Shown: piece by piece, positions 26,488-39,970 of the stretch
Position numbering within the stretch: position 1 is the stretch's first letter
Layout: the number at the start of each line of letters is the position of its first letter
Assembly: GCA_023079485.1 (NCBI GenBank)
Contig: CM041083.1
Location: forward strand, 105,291,054 to 105,355,053
Reading direction: 5' to 3'
Source: Archilochus colubris
Lineage: Eukaryota; Chordata; Aves; Apodiformes; Trochilidae
DNA length: 64,000 nt
Program-made: the position numbers and the translations under genes
Notes under the pieces: generated by a model
Seen by the model: the letters and a program-made list of their open reading frames with translations, nothing else
The model's database searches: none
What the model was told of the DNA's origin: nothing

Positions 26488-26799
26488 TTTTCCCTGCTTA
26501 GCCAACAGCACCAGTGGACTAAAGAATTTTAGACAGGATGGAACAATTGGCGTGGAAATTAATTCAAGGTTCCTGCCACATGTACTTTTTAAGGGCAAGG
26601 GAGGGAAAGATAAGAAGGTGTGAATTCTACTTTATCACTAAATACCAGGTTAAAACTGCCTCTTTTTTGCACAATAATAAATTTCTCTATAAATTCTTAT
26701 GCTATACTCTGACAACTGAGGTTGCATTTCTGGCTGACTTGCACGAAACATGAGAGAACACTGGGAGTCTTGGACAAGCAAGGAGAATTATGGAGTAAC

Positions 26800-27845
26800 T
26801 CAGGAGGTTACCAGTCTAACCTCCTTTCCAAAACAGGTCAGCTCTGGGATCATACCAAGTTTCTCAGTGTTTTTCCAGTGGCATCTTAAACATTTCCAAG
26901 GATGGAGCTTGCAAAACCTCACTGGGCAACCTGACTGATTTCTTGGCTATTCTTATGGAGAAATATTTTTCTTTAAAACTGTTATAAATCTCATTTAAGC
27001 TAATTCTCAGTGTCATCTTGTTCTTCACACACAGGTGCAAAAGTCTCTGATGACTCACCAGCCGTGTCTTCTCCAGGCTGAACAATCCCTGGTCCTTCAG
27101 TGTCTTCTTAAAGGGCAAGTGCTTCAGTCCCTGTCCACCTTATTGTCCCTTCCCTGACTTCACATCTGTTTGTAAATGTTGTTCTTCTCTTGAGGAGAAA
27201 AAAACGGTCACAGTATCATAGCCTAATGACTGTCAAATGAAAATGGTCAATCACTTCCCTCAGCTTACCAGCTGTGCTTCTGTTAATACAACCCAGTCTG
27301 CTGTTCAGCTGCCCATAGCTCGGTATGCTTAAGCCCATTCCACGGGGCTGCTCTTCAGTAGATCAGTCTCCAGTCAGAAGTACTGGAGAGGGTTATCCCA
27401 TCTCTAATGTAGAAATTTGGTTTTGATTTGTTGGAAGTTTATAGTGGTCCATTCCTGTAGTGTGGGAGCTCTCTTTAAATGGTCACTCTGTCCTTGAGCA
27501 TTTTGAGAGCACACTAGAAGAAGTTGCTGTGATCCTCAGCTTCATAAGGGCACACACACTGTCACTTCCTCCAGCTTATTGTAAAGCTATTAAATAGGAC
27601 AGGTCCCAGGACAGATCTCTGAGAATCTCCTCTCATAACCAGCACCAACGTCAGAGTGTCACCCCTGAAGCACTGTCCTTTAAGGCCAACAGCCCAGCCA
27701 GGTTTTCACTTCTCCAGTAGTCTATGCACCCAACCTGTAACACCTCAAGCCAGCTGAGAGATGCCATGGCAGGCAGGATATCAAGACAGACAATATCAAG
27801 GCAGATCTGCTACTCATTTTTCATCCATGGGCTTCATCACTGTTA
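26800..27845 (-). mobile_element. Old CR1 LINE, about 1 kb, strongly diverged
   Basis: An antisense CR1 recognised by the order of its landmarks on the plus strand. These are CTAACCTCCTTTCCAAAACA, CATTTCCAAGGATGGAG, TCACTGGGCAACCTG, TCTTCTCCAGGCTGAACAA (at 27070) and AATAGGACAGGTCCCAGGAC. The last corresponds to the region next to the reverse-transcriptase GVPQGSV motif, here badly mutated. No frame stays open. It is clearly older than the CR1 copies at 49262 and 61231. The right edge is approximate. Confidence 0.85.
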
Positions 27846-30800
27846 GGCTGTTTTATCATAATATGACTTGGGTAAATCCTTCTTTTCCACACATACTTGC
27901 CTTGAAGAATTTTGTCTTAACAACACTGATGAGTGGAGAGAAAAGCAAGGGAAAAATTCTTTAGGTACATTACGATGTTTTGTTTCCTTAAAATAACTCA
28001 ACAATAATTTTAAAAATTCTAAAATAAAGACATATATTCATAAAAGGTTGAAAAACAACAGGTTTTAATTTACCAGATGAAATGGACTTCTTTTAGATAA
28101 CAAGACATTCTGAGAAAGTTAGACGCCATGGGAAAATTGTTGACATATTTTGTTATTGAGAGAATTTATTTATACTGTTGTTATTAAAGGTACATACTTT
28201 AATATACAAAGTAAAGTAAATTCTGGGTTTTTCTCAACTTCTTACAAGAAAATTTGAAACTTTTTTAAGTCTTAAATGTTGGCTCTCTGTGGACAGAACA
28301 AACTATATATGTATCCTACCATTTAAATCAGTTGTAAGCAACACTGGTTGACAGTGCTGATGTTTAAATACATTCCTTGAAAAGTATATGCCAATATTTC
28401 TTGACATAATTACCCTTGGTTATCTATAATTTTCATTAGCAATACTCACATATTTTTTATAATAATCCACAGAAATTCTTCTATGAAACAGAGAACTATT
28501 TTTTGTCTTTATTACATAGAAAACACTGTTCTTTAAAATAGAAAAATACCAAAAAATGTAGGATGAACTGTTTAAATAGGTAAATTTTCAACACAAGGAG
28601 ATGCTGTTGAGTCTCAAATATCTAGGAAAGATCCAGTCATATATCAACCAACATACAGTCCAAGGTATCTGCAAAAAATAAAAAATTGCTGAGGTGAGCA
28701 CTATTCCCACGTTCAAGAGTGAAATCCTGGAAAAATAATGTGTGCTTTGCTGTAAAGTTCAAAACCCTGGAGAATAGGTAAGGGTCACTACTACACTGTG
28801 CTCGGCTACACTGTGTGTGTTTTTGTAAGATGCATCAGAATTCTCTTACAAGTTTCTGATATTCACGATGGGCACTAAAAGTCTGTAGGCAACATTGCAT
28901 GGACTTCTGTTAGCAACCTAACAAACACTCGGAGGGCAAGAAGTTTAAGAATTAAACAGATTAAGAATTAATTCAGTTTTATTTCTGATAGGAAATGTCT
29001 CACAGGTTTACATTAATTGATTTATTTTCAGAGTATTTGAGAAATCAGTTCATCATAGTGTAAACATAGAGCTCTAGGAAAAATTGGTATCTGCCCCAGT
29101 CTTTTCATCAGACCACTATGAAAAGACTCTGAAGAAGACAATCTTTATGCTTTCCTCATCCATCAGATTCACAAATTAAGCCCACTTATGCCTTCCTACC
29201 CAAGCAGACAGTGATGATTTTTCTTTAAAAATGCCAAGAAATAAGGTTGTGGGGTCTCTGTTTCACTTATATGTTGTTGTTCTCTCCTTAACTTGCTATG
29301 TCTGGCAGAACATATGCACATACACAAGAACATACAGAAAACCATAATTGAACACACCGGGATTCACAGTGGGATCCCACTTGATGAAAATGAGCTCTTC
29401 ACTTCTCAGTAAACTCCCCACAGGAATTTCCAGCTGAAGAAGGCAGTTTGCTTTACACACCAGACATTACATGAAAGCATGGAAACACTGCTTCAGATAA
29501 GCATTGTTAGCATTTATATAGTCAAATTATTTCAGACAGTCAAATTAATGGAAAATAAATCCATCTTCAAAACACCTCCCTGAGGTCAAGACATTTTATT
29601 GCTGTTCAGTGAGAGACAGATGTCTTATGTGTCATGTCTGATGTCATTCACTGAGTCATGGGCAAATCCAGAATATTCTCTTAAGAGAGATGAGAATGAC
29701 TAAAAATAGAAATATAATGTTTGCCCCTTTGCTCGTTCCAGTAGTTCTCACTGACTCTTTAGAGGGCATGGCAAACTAGTTTCTCTGCCTCCTGTCTCCT
29801 TTCATTCAGTTCAGTTGTTAATTATAGATTAGACCTCCTGGGACCATCTTATCTAGAATATTCTTGGTTTTAGCTTGATCTTTCAAAACAAGAGTATATG
29901 AGGGGGATATTTGAATGACACATTAACAAATTTTATCTGAATCATTCGTGGCCTTTTTTTTTATTGTTTCTGAACCTGTACCTAAAACTTAATCATCTGT
30001 TTGTCAGTGCTAGAAAATACTTTTTTTTTATTCCGTGTATTTTTATATTATTTATTGAATTATTTTTTTAATAATCTACCTTTTTTTTAAGAAAAATTTA
30101 ACAACTCCAGGGATTTGGAAGACTAACACTAAAAACATTTTGCTAATTTTTGCAGAATAGCTTTATAAAGAAACTGCAGTTCAGGAATTTCAACATTACA
30201 TTCAAATGTGGTTCTTCCAGTTTCAGTTAAAAATTGCATTCTCTGGAAAAAAATTCCCATATCTTTTGCTAAGATTGAATGGTCACAGTTAAACCTAGTT
30301 TCAGTACTTCCAGCTTTGGCTGTTTTATCATGCATCTTAGCACATTTCTGCTCTCGTATCTTAAGCCTTGGCATCTGAAATCACATGAGCATTTGGGAAT
30401 CTTATTTATCTTTTTAAAAACGTCATTTTCATCTGCTACTGCTGTCCAAGAAAGTTTGAAATAGAATCCAAAGCACTTAAATAAAAAGGAATGTAAAAAA
30501 TTAACTCCGTTATTTTTTAAATCTCTTTTTTTAAGTGATTTCATGCCAGAGCAGAGAAAAGGTGCCACGGGGCTGGCCAGGTGAACCTTTATACATTAAT
30601 CTGATTCTATTATACAGGACTTTCAGAATTCTAAGAGAATATTTGCAGTGTTGACCCTGCAGACGTTCTGAAGATGACATTATGGCTTCTCACAGCCAGT
30701 GCAAGAAGGAATTGCTTTTATGTTATGTTAGGATGAAAGACTCCAGTTCCTCTTTTCCCCGCCTCAGCCCTTCTCAGCGTAAAGCAGGTTTTGCAGCCTT

Positions 30801-31812
30801 ACCTTGGACATCCTCGAGGCACTCACATCAGAGACACCTGGAAAACCTGGACACCAGACCAGGATCTAAATGAGTTTTTAAATGTTAGCTCATTAGGAAG
30901 TCACTAATCCCATTGGATTTTACAAGGAAAACTGGAAAGCAAACTATATTACAAAGACTCAAATCTCACCAGTATGTACTTGTGCATCCCCTCAGTATAT
31001 TCACTCTTACACTGGCACAGCTAAATACTGCAACAGTATAAATAATAACAGTTTAATGATAACAAGAGTGCACTGACATAAAAATAATTGTCTGTCATTG
31101 GCAAGAATGAGCAATACCTGTGATATGGCTCAACACTGACAAAAATGAAAAAGTCATAGGATCAGATTCTTGCTTTGCCTGACTTCAGACTTCCAGAAAT
31201 AACTAACAATGAAGCTGTGCCACTGCTGAAATTTGAACACCATCCTTTAAAAAAATATTAAACCAATTTCACACTTTTAAACATTTAAATATTAGCAGAA
31301 TTATATCACTATATATTTTAACTATTTTTAAGAGCATTTAAACTCTTCTAATTGTGACATCTGTATTCAATGAATTCACTTGAATAAGGTTATGGTAATG
31401 CTAAGGTACTTGCAGGCTGAAGACACAGACAACCTGGTTAGGAAAAGAAATTTAACTTGATGTAGCCCTTCAATCAAGATATTTCTCATTCCAGCTAGAA
31501 AAGACAGTTATTAATATGAATGATGTACAAAGTCTTAAAAATATCTCTTTCTTTGTACAAAGAGTTAAATAACTATAGCTATTTCTTCACTGAAAAAGGA
31601 AAATGGAATTTTGACCAGAAAGCATGTTTCAAGATCTAATGAGATTCTGAGGAATAGAAGCATCCAAAGCCAATTACTTTGCTTTTAGTGACTGTTTGTT
31701 AAAAGGAGCTAAAAAGGCTAGGCACGACTGGGGACAGTAAAAGGAGGAAATTAGGAACATTTATCTCCATAGTCAGTTTCCTAAAACAGCTCACTTAGTT
31801 ATTTCAGATCAG

Positions 31813-31836
31813 TTTAGAAGTTTAGAAGTTTAGAAG
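31813..31836 (+). repeat. Three tandem copies of an 8-bp unit
   Basis: The unit TTTAGAAG occurs three times head to tail with no mismatch. Confidence 0.9.
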
Positions 31837-33478
31837 CAAAAGAGCGTGTTTCAGCTCCCAAGAGCATACTTTTGATTACATGGCAGGAGCCTTTCAATTA
31901 GCTGTTAAGACATCACGACACATCATGAGGATTTGGCAGCTCTAGATCAATAAGCTGATCCTAGGATTTTTTTTTTTTCTTATTCTTTTAGACTATCAGG
32001 AAAGGAAAAAAAATAACATCCACAAGGAGAAAAAGTGCAGCTAGAATAAGTGTATATATAAAGCACACTATAAATTGAACAATTGTGACCAACATTTTTC
32101 AATACTTTTCACTAGATGCTCTTCCTTGACCTTTCTCCGCTTTATTACATTGCTCTGAAACAAACAAAAACATTTCTGTGGTAAGTCAGAGTCAACAGCA
32201 GGGCATTTTTCAGATGTTTTTCTGGATCTTCTAGCTATGGTGGTCTAATTGTAACTTCCTCACTATGTGTGCCTTCCAACTTTTTCACTTTTCTTTTTTC
32301 TTCTTTAAACCAGAATGAAACTTGACAGAAATGAAAGCTTAGCAGTCACCTAAGACACACAGATCTTAGAGCTTGCACAATTACTTCTCAGCTGTTCCTT
32401 TTCTGTCAGCACAGACACTTCCAAACAAAACAAGCTTGGAGGATTTTCTGTGTGTACAACAGCTTTAAAAGCAAAAGTAACTCAACCCTAGGAAATTAAA
32501 TATCCATATAATTTTATCTTTTTTTTTTTTCACTTCAGCTTCTTCTGGTCTATGACTAAATTAATCAAATTTTGCATAAGGTTTCTACATTCTCTTTCTA
32601 GACCATCCAAGGCTAACAATTCGTTATATGGACAGCTAGGGAACCAAGTTAAGAAATTTCTGTGACATGCCAGTGTGAAAGCCACTAGAAAATGATAGAC
32701 AGAGGTTTTAAAAAAAGTAACACAACACACATGTACTTTTGTAAAATCTAAGCTGTGTATCAGGAGGCACTCTTTCCCCTAAATTACATAAAGTGTACCA
32801 AATAGCAGGGGAATGAATGAATGTGGTGCATCATAAGTTTTGAGTTACAGCAACGAAACATGGCTATGAGAACCAATGAAACCCTGATGATACACAGAAT
32901 CAGATACAGGAGGAGGGAAGAAAAGCTCATGATAATGGAAAGCACACACCTTGGAGACAGCTGGGTAGGAGACCCTGCCTGGAAGGAGGCTACGGCAACG
33001 ACAGGCTATGGGACTGTCCAAAATGCACATATTGACTGCTACAAGGGAAGCACCTGCAGGAATTGATGACAGGTGAAGAACAGTAGGAAGTTTCCACTGT
33101 GAGGACTGTAGCTTTAATACAAGCAGGTAACAGTACAGACTCCCTAATTTGGGTCCAGGACATCCAAGAGAACAGGAAGAAGAAACAAAGTAAGTCTTGA
33201 TAGTGCATGGAGGACCAGACTCTGGCAGAAAGCTATCCAGTCTTTGGATATGAAAATGAACATTCCAATAACTGAAGGAGCCAACACGAACTAGATTTTA
33301 ATATTTTTGTGCTTATGACTTAATGCTGTGTCCATTTGCGTGTCACCTGCATTAAGGCCTGACCTCACCCATACATGACTATCCAGCACACTTCCCTGAT
33401 CATGAAAGACAGGCACACAATCTGGGGCTCTCATTTCATCACCGTGTATTGAGAAGGCAGCAGAGAACTGATGTGATG

Positions 33479-33514
33479 CATGATGCACCTGTACAGCATG
33501 ATGCACCTGTACAG
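33479..33514 (+). repeat. Perfect 18-bp tandem duplication
   Basis: CATGATGCACCTGTACAG occurs twice in direct tandem without mismatch, preceded by the partial echo GATGTGATG. Because 18 is a multiple of three it gives a repeated hexapeptide in a spurious frame. Confidence 0.92.
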
Positions 33515-34017
33515 CACAGTCATGAATCAAATCAGCCTTTGAACTGCCACATCAGCAAAACAGAGCAACTCCTGGACATGAGACTACACCAGCTCTGTGG
33601 AGGCACCAACGGCAGAACACAGCGTGCCCCATAAAAAGTGCAGCATCCATCAGCAGGGAAATGGGAATCTTTATGCAGGTACTGGCTCGTCGGTGCTTTG
33701 CAGCCTCCAAGTAAAATTATTAGCATTTCTCCCAGGGAGAGGAAGATAAATAAGGTAGCTCATTTCTATTTTAAGCCAGGAAATTCAAATGGGCAATAGG
33801 GATGATTTCCTTTTAGTGCACATTTTCAACTTTGAAGGGAGGCATGGGAGAATATGTATTAGGGCCACAGATGATTTCTTTCCTGAGCTTGTTCAGTGAG
33901 AAGAGTGCTATTCAGCTGACGCTGACATGTTCTACTTCTGAGACTCGTTATTGTGTGCCAACATAGCTTTTTGCCATATCCTAGATTTCCTAGCCTAAAA
34001 TTACAAGCCAGTTTGCC

Positions 34018-34043
34018 AAAAAAAAAAAAAAAAAAAAAAAAAA
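34018..34043 (+). repeat. Poly(A) tract, about 26 A
   Basis: The longest pure adenine run in the window. No pseudogene or SINE is recognised upstream. Confidence 0.95.
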
Positions 34044-37000
34044 GTGAACGTGAGACAAAAAGCAGACTGAACCAGAAGACAGAACACTGTCAGAAAATCA
34101 CATAAAAACAATTAATTTTACCATGGGACGTAAGCATCATAGAGCCCCATGAAATGAAAAAGTTCTATTGATTTCCTCTCAGCTTCATGAGTGGGCTCCT
34201 TTATCAAATGCCTTTGAAAGTAAGAGCTCCTGCTGGTTTTCCTATACTAAAGCTGGGAAGAAACACATCCTATAGTCAGAGTTGTTGCAAGGATGTAATC
34301 AGAGACTTAGTATCCCAGCTTGTAAAAACCAAGCAACTCAGGAAAAAATCCCCATCTTATAGTTGCAATTTTTCTTTTCTAATACAAGATTGAGTATAAT
34401 TACTTTAAAACTCAGTGATATCAGGGGTAAATAACATTAAAATGATCTAACCTTTTTCCAGCTACACATTTTCCTCATCACTGTGATAACATGATAGTTG
34501 CCTGGAGGTGGATTATTTTAAAGGCAAGCTTTTGTCACTTTCAAATTCTTTTTTTAGGTCACTCTCCAAATAAGCAGAATCATTTACAACATGAACTACA
34601 AACATTAGCCATGCTTCTGTACAGTTGTACTGCAAAATAATATCAGAGCAGCATAAAGAATAAGTCTGGGGGAGGAAACTTCTGAAGGCATCAGGCATTT
34701 TGGGAAGCTGCTGCTTTATCTAAATGAATGGCTGCCATCATCTATCTCAGCTCAGGACCCAAAAAACTGTGTAATCAGTGTGAGAAAGAAAATGATTTGA
34801 TTTGGTTAGTTGATTAAGATCTAGCAGTCTAGAGGAGAAAAACATTTACCAAAGATTTCCTGAAAATTATGGATTTTGTGTTTGCAGTATTAACCCATGT
34901 TTGGGAATAAATGTAGAGTTAACACATCATATTTGGGTTTTCCTGAACTCCACACATGGGCTGACAGGGACTTACTATGCAAGCAAAATAAATGGGATGG
35001 AACAAAAAGCATGAACAGTATTTTCCACATGAAAAAATGTAGACAGAGTATGTTTATTTAAAATTATGTTATTTTGGTATAAAGAGAAAGCAAAGGAAAG
35101 GAAAAAGAGAGCACACATGCACAAATGACTCTTAAAGCTTTTTCTTTCCAAGTGTGTATCTGATGTTAACAAAAAATTTCAGCTGCATTCAGCAGACATC
35201 TGAGAAATCTACAGGTGAAGTAGTAAAACAGTTTGGAAAATACAGATATATATATTTAAAGACTGCTACATTAGACTAGATTCGTTGGCCTAGAAAGAAA
35301 ACTGTACAACATGAACAAAGCTTGTCATTTCCAAGCTTGAAATAAGATGGACATTACTTATTTTGCTATTACTTATTTGCAAGCTGAATCAGGATTCCCT
35401 TGCTGTTGCACAGACTCCATAGGCATAGAGAGAAGAAAGGATGTGAGGCAACTGGGTGTGTGGCTTGGGCTCCAGAGGCAAGCTGACCCAAGATGCAGGC
35501 AGTTCAGGGTCACTCTCCCTTCACCTCCCCGTTGCCATCCTGTGGGGCCATACAACCAGAAAGGTCAGCAAGAGAGCAGTGAGCACCAGGTCTAAAGTGC
35601 CAAGTCACAGCGATGTAGATTTATGCCTCTGGACAGTTACTTCGCCCCGAGCTGAGCATTTAGGAGGTTTTTTTTGCCTCCTGAACAAAAGTCTTCGGTC
35701 ACCATCTTGGACTGGTTGAAGGGCAGCCTTAGGAACACTGTGGGAACAGCCACACTAAATAGGATGAAAACTGGCCCTGATGCTTTCCAGATTAAACACA
35801 TCTATATTATAATCAGTGTTCTGGAAGATACTTTCACTTATGTGAGAAGAGCCTCTAATCCCTTTTCCCATTTCCTTCTCTCATAGTTAACATAACTACT
35901 GCCATTAATACTCTCACATACCTATAAACGCAGTTGTCTGTGGAAAATACGGATATCATTCTTCCAGCAGTCTGCTCTATTAGGACTAAAAATCCTCAGG
36001 TTTCGAGTGACTTCATTTTAACAAACCTTAGCAAATAGTTCAGCTTTTACCTATCTATCTGTTCTATCAGCATCTGCCTGTAGAGATTGTCAGCACCTCA
36101 CTTTGGTTAATTAAAACTACTTAAAGTAGTTTAATGGCAATCCAGAATGATAAGCATTTAGGGAAAAAAAGTAAAGATAAAGGAAAATGGGAAAGACATT
36201 AGATAGTGGGAACCAAAAAAAAAGGGATTAAAGATAAAGTGTAACAGCAAGGTTTGAGGGAAAAACGAAAGGAAGAGAAAGGGAAATAACAAGATATCCC
36301 TATTGTTATTATTTTTACTGCTACTATTTATAATTTTAAATACAGCTACCTAAGCTGAATATGGATTTTAACTCTTTTTCCCCACTCCAGTTCTGAGCTC
36401 TTCGAATAGTATTTAGAATTAAAACCTTAAAGCATTGACATGGCCTTCTTCATCTTTACTTTTTGGGAAACATTTTTATTAGAGAACTGGAAGCACCCAT
36501 CATAAGACTAGATATGCCAGTGGTATATCAGTTCAAAAAGAAGCCCATGTCCCCTTTAGAGCAATTCCAGTACTGAACAAAAGACAGGATATTAAAAATA
36601 CATACATCCATGAAACTTTTAACAAATCTATGTGAAGATATTACTGTGCTTTATTCTTAGTCAATTTGACATTGAATAACAAGTGCCTGTGCTGTTGTTT
36701 TCTCTGGAGAGAGTTCTCTTTCAAGTTTTTTTGTGTCCTCCATTAATTCTACTGGCCAGACTTCCCAAAAGTGTATTTCTCATTATGCATCAGGATTAAA
36801 GAACTCCCACACTGCATTTCTTTGATTCAACAAGGCACAAAGGTGTGCTCTATTTTAGGAAACAGAGTTAAGGTTAGTAGACTATCTGATTTTGAAATAA
36901 TGAGAAGGAGATACTTAAAGGACTATCAACATGTTGTGCTGTTACATATGAAGTAAATAAGGATTAATATAGAAATAAAATAAATTTGGTTTGTCTTTTA

Positions 37001-38237
37001 CTTAAAATATACATGTTTTGTTTCAGTGTTTCCAAAGCAAAATTAAAATTCAAGCAAAGTTCACACATTACTTGCAGAAATAAGGGCTGAGGCACGAGGG
37101 ACATGCTCCGTATAAATACTCCAGATACTACCTTGTCTTTATTCAAAAGTTTCCTCAAAATTCCCTAGTAAAATATGTACAAAAGCAATCAAGATGGATT
37201 AAGCTACCAAAACTTTGTGGATAGTAGTATTCCTTTATGCTTTACTCCTGTTCCATGCAGCAGGTTGTTCTAGTTTTCAGCTTCTTGTCAGTATAATCTT
37301 ATTCATATACTATTCAGTGCTCAGGCCAGGGATGGTCCCTCTGCTGTAAGTTCTTATAAGCCAGTAGTAAATGCACAGGACATATGATCACCTCAGACAA
37401 ATGAAAGCAACTATTGAACGTTGGTTCAACTTATCCAATCCATGCTGCGGTACCTTAAGGTTCTGGACATCACTGTGATTTCAGCAGAGGGTAGCTATAA
37501 TATATGCACCTCAAGATTTCAGCCTCTAAGTGTTTCTCAATAAATATATAAATAATTATCTATTTAAAAAAGAAAAAGAAAAAACACAGAACCCTTCTTC
37601 ATGACTTTTGAATTGTTCAGTAGAAAGGAATCAGTCCAACGCAGAAGTTTTCTGATTCTCTGTAGCTAGTTGACTATCTGTAACTACTTGTCATCTCAGA
37701 CTGTCCATCAGTCCACTAGATGGTGTTTGCTGAGATGATGGTAAGAATTTCAGGGAGTCCCAAGAGCTGCTGGGCCCTTTTTCTTAATGTTTCCACACAA
37801 ATTGTGCTTTGCTGCACTGTACCTGGAAGGTTTATGGGGCACTACCCAAAGCACCATTTTCAAACACAAGGATTAAAAGAACATGGGTAAAGGAAAAAAA
37901 GAGGTTAGAGGTATCAGCTAGAGCTACTAGGGGGATCAAGGTGGGTCATGAAGGTAGTATGATTATGGCATAAGTGACAATAGCAAGCATATGGAGGGAG
38001 GCCATAACAGCAGTGAAATGTGTTTGAACGTATAACTTAGTTCAGTCATATGCTTACCTATAAACAGTAGGTCAGGAAGGGAGTTGGTTGAACAGCCAAA
38101 CCTTACTCTGTTTCTGAAATGATGAGAAAAAAAACTTATTTCTCTTCAGTGGTTAGCTGAAGCAGGTTTTTGCTTCCTCTTTCCATTATAGAAGAATACA
38201 TAGACAATTTGAGTTGCCCACAGAGTTTGGACTTCTC

Positions 38238-38254
38238 AAAAAAAAAAAAAAAAA
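38238..38254 (+). repeat. Poly(A) tract, about 17 A
   Basis: A pure adenine run that interrupts an otherwise unremarkable 86-codon open frame and gives it a lysine run. Confidence 0.9.
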
Positions 38255-38672
38255 GTCCTTCTTCAGTCCCTCAGAGCCATAGATCAGTTGATTACAAAAC
38301 AGAGCACAGCCTGACAGGAATTCTCCAGACACTGGGTATTGGGGTACTGTCCATACTCAAGGCACTAGAGCAATGTCTCACTCTTAAAATTCTAGGTTTG
38401 TGTCAGAACTTGAATACTAAGCTCCACTAAAAAGGGAAATATTTTAAGTAATTTGATGACTTTGTTGAAATTTAACTAAAAATCATGAATAATAATAACT
38501 AGAAACTTGCACACTCCTTGAATTATGAAAAGTCACAGGAGGTGGAAAGACGAAATAGAAGAAATATTACAAAGGAACATCAGATGTGGCTCTGGAAAAT
38601 GTCACAATACAGGTGTAAAAGAACAAATGGTATTCTGGAACAAGAACTGAATGTTTAGGGGGTTTTCTTCCC

Positions 38673-38688
38673 TTTTTTTTTTTTTTTT
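38673..38688. repeat. Poly(T) tract, about 16 T
   Basis: A pure thymine run on the plus strand, preceded by TTTTCTTCCC. Confidence 0.9.
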
Positions 38689-39432
38689 AAATCTGTATGG
38701 ATTTGTTTTGAATACTGAGACTGCCATCTGTGAAGTTAGAGTTATGGGTCACTGGAGACAGTGCAAGGCTAATAGTTTCACCCAGGTGGCTCAAAAATTA
38801 TGAGATTCTCAGCAAGTTTATCAATCCTTGCCAATTTCCACATTTCTCTTTCTGTCAGCTCTCGTGCTCAGCTGTGTGTCCCCTCTTCTCTCAAGTCCCA
38901 CAGTCCCTGTAGGGACTGCACTTCCACACACATTGCCTCTTTACCTGCATCTGTGCCCATTCTTAGATCTCTGGAAACTTATTCCCTGCTCAGAAAGAAA
39001 GGAATGCTCTCTGACTCCTTCTCCAGGTGGTCCACTCTTCAGGTGTGTTCTTGACTTAGACTTACACTCCAAACAAAAGAGGGGTCATGGTTATGATGAA
39101 AATCGTTCTGATTGATCAATATTTCTCTTTCTGCATCTTGTTTCTTATGGGGAGTGGGATTTCCCCTAGGATCTTGATTTACATTTCTCTTTCATATAGA
39201 GATACTCAGGCTATCACAAAACATGTGGCTTTGGGCATCAGGAATGTTGTAGCCCTCTTACCCTGCTAGGAAGGTGAATCAATTCTGAAGAAGTGTATAT
39301 GCATCTATGCTGCTTCTAAGCCAGCTTTTTTTGTGTGTGTTTTTAGCTTTCATATTCTCATTTCTGAGTTGCAAGAAAAGGCAGTTATCTACTACACACT
39401 ACAGATCAGTGACTATTTCTCAGATACCCCTA

Positions 39433-39970
39433 AATCATAGAATAATAGAATGGTTTGGGTTTGAGGGGACCTTACAGATCATTTAATTCCAACCCCCCTG
39501 CACAGGCAGGGACACATTCCACAAGACCAGGTTGCACAAAACCCCATTCAACATGGCCTTGAACATTTCCAGGGGCAAGGCATCCACAACCTCTCTGGGT
39601 AATCTCTTTCAGTGTCTCACAGTGAAAATTTTATTTCTAAAATCTAACCTAAAACTACCCTCTTTTAGTTTAAAACCCTCTGTCCTGTCACTACATGTTC
39701 TTGTGAAAAGTTCCTCCTCAACTTTCTTGTAGGGCCCCTTCAGGTCCTGGAAGGTGGCTACAAGGTCTCCCCAGAGCCTTCTCTTCTCCAGGCTGTAGAA
39801 TCCCAACTCTCAGCCTCTCCTTGTAGGAGAGGTGCTCCAGCCTCCTGATCATTGTTGTGGCTCTCCTCTGGACTGCTCCAGGAGCTCTATGCCCTTCCTC
39901 TGTTGAGATTCTCCAGAACCAGACATGGTACTCCAGGTGGGGTCTTACTAGAGCAGAGTAGAGGGAGAGC
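39433..39970 (-). mobile_element. CR1 LINE, 3' end with ORF2 C-terminal part
   Basis: It starts on the plus strand with the inverted octamers ATCATAGAATAATAGAATGG. It then has GACCTTACAGATCATTTAAT, CAACCTCTCTGGGTAATCTC, CTTCTCTTCTCCAGGCTGTA and CATGGTACTCCAGGTGGGGT, after which the match stops (5' truncation on the minus strand). The minus-strand frame 39609-39806 reads MGFYSLEKRRLWGDLVATFQ, the decayed equivalent of the conserved LFSLEKRRL segment of CR1 ORF2. Non-functional. Moderately diverged. Confidence 0.95.

Larger units (their letters stand above)
22641..26799. other. Unique DNA with a diverged segment pair and an inverted repeat
   Basis: No exon or known transposon is recognised apart from the features listed within it. 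A possible minus-strand splice pair brackets about 24191-24255 (acceptor reading CATCCTCTGCACATCAG, donor GTAAGTAA). The bracketed sequence has stops in all frames. Confidence 0.5.
27846..39432. other. 11.6 kb mostly unique DNA, no gene seen
   Basis: No recognised transposon occurs apart from simple tracts. Locally GC-richer parts at about 33300-33700 and 35390-35660 have no recognisable coding content. A 62-nt imperfect hairpin lies at 37684-37745. Open frames are under 100 codons and overlap on both strands. Confidence 0.5.

Noticed and set aside
37684..37745. 62-nt imperfect hairpin with a 9-bp perfect stem plus three wobble pairs, considered as a microRNA precursor
   Set aside because: A 9-bp stem with this loop size is expected many times by chance in 64 kb, and the inner part has a large internal loop. 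It lacks the long near-continuous pairing of a typical precursor.
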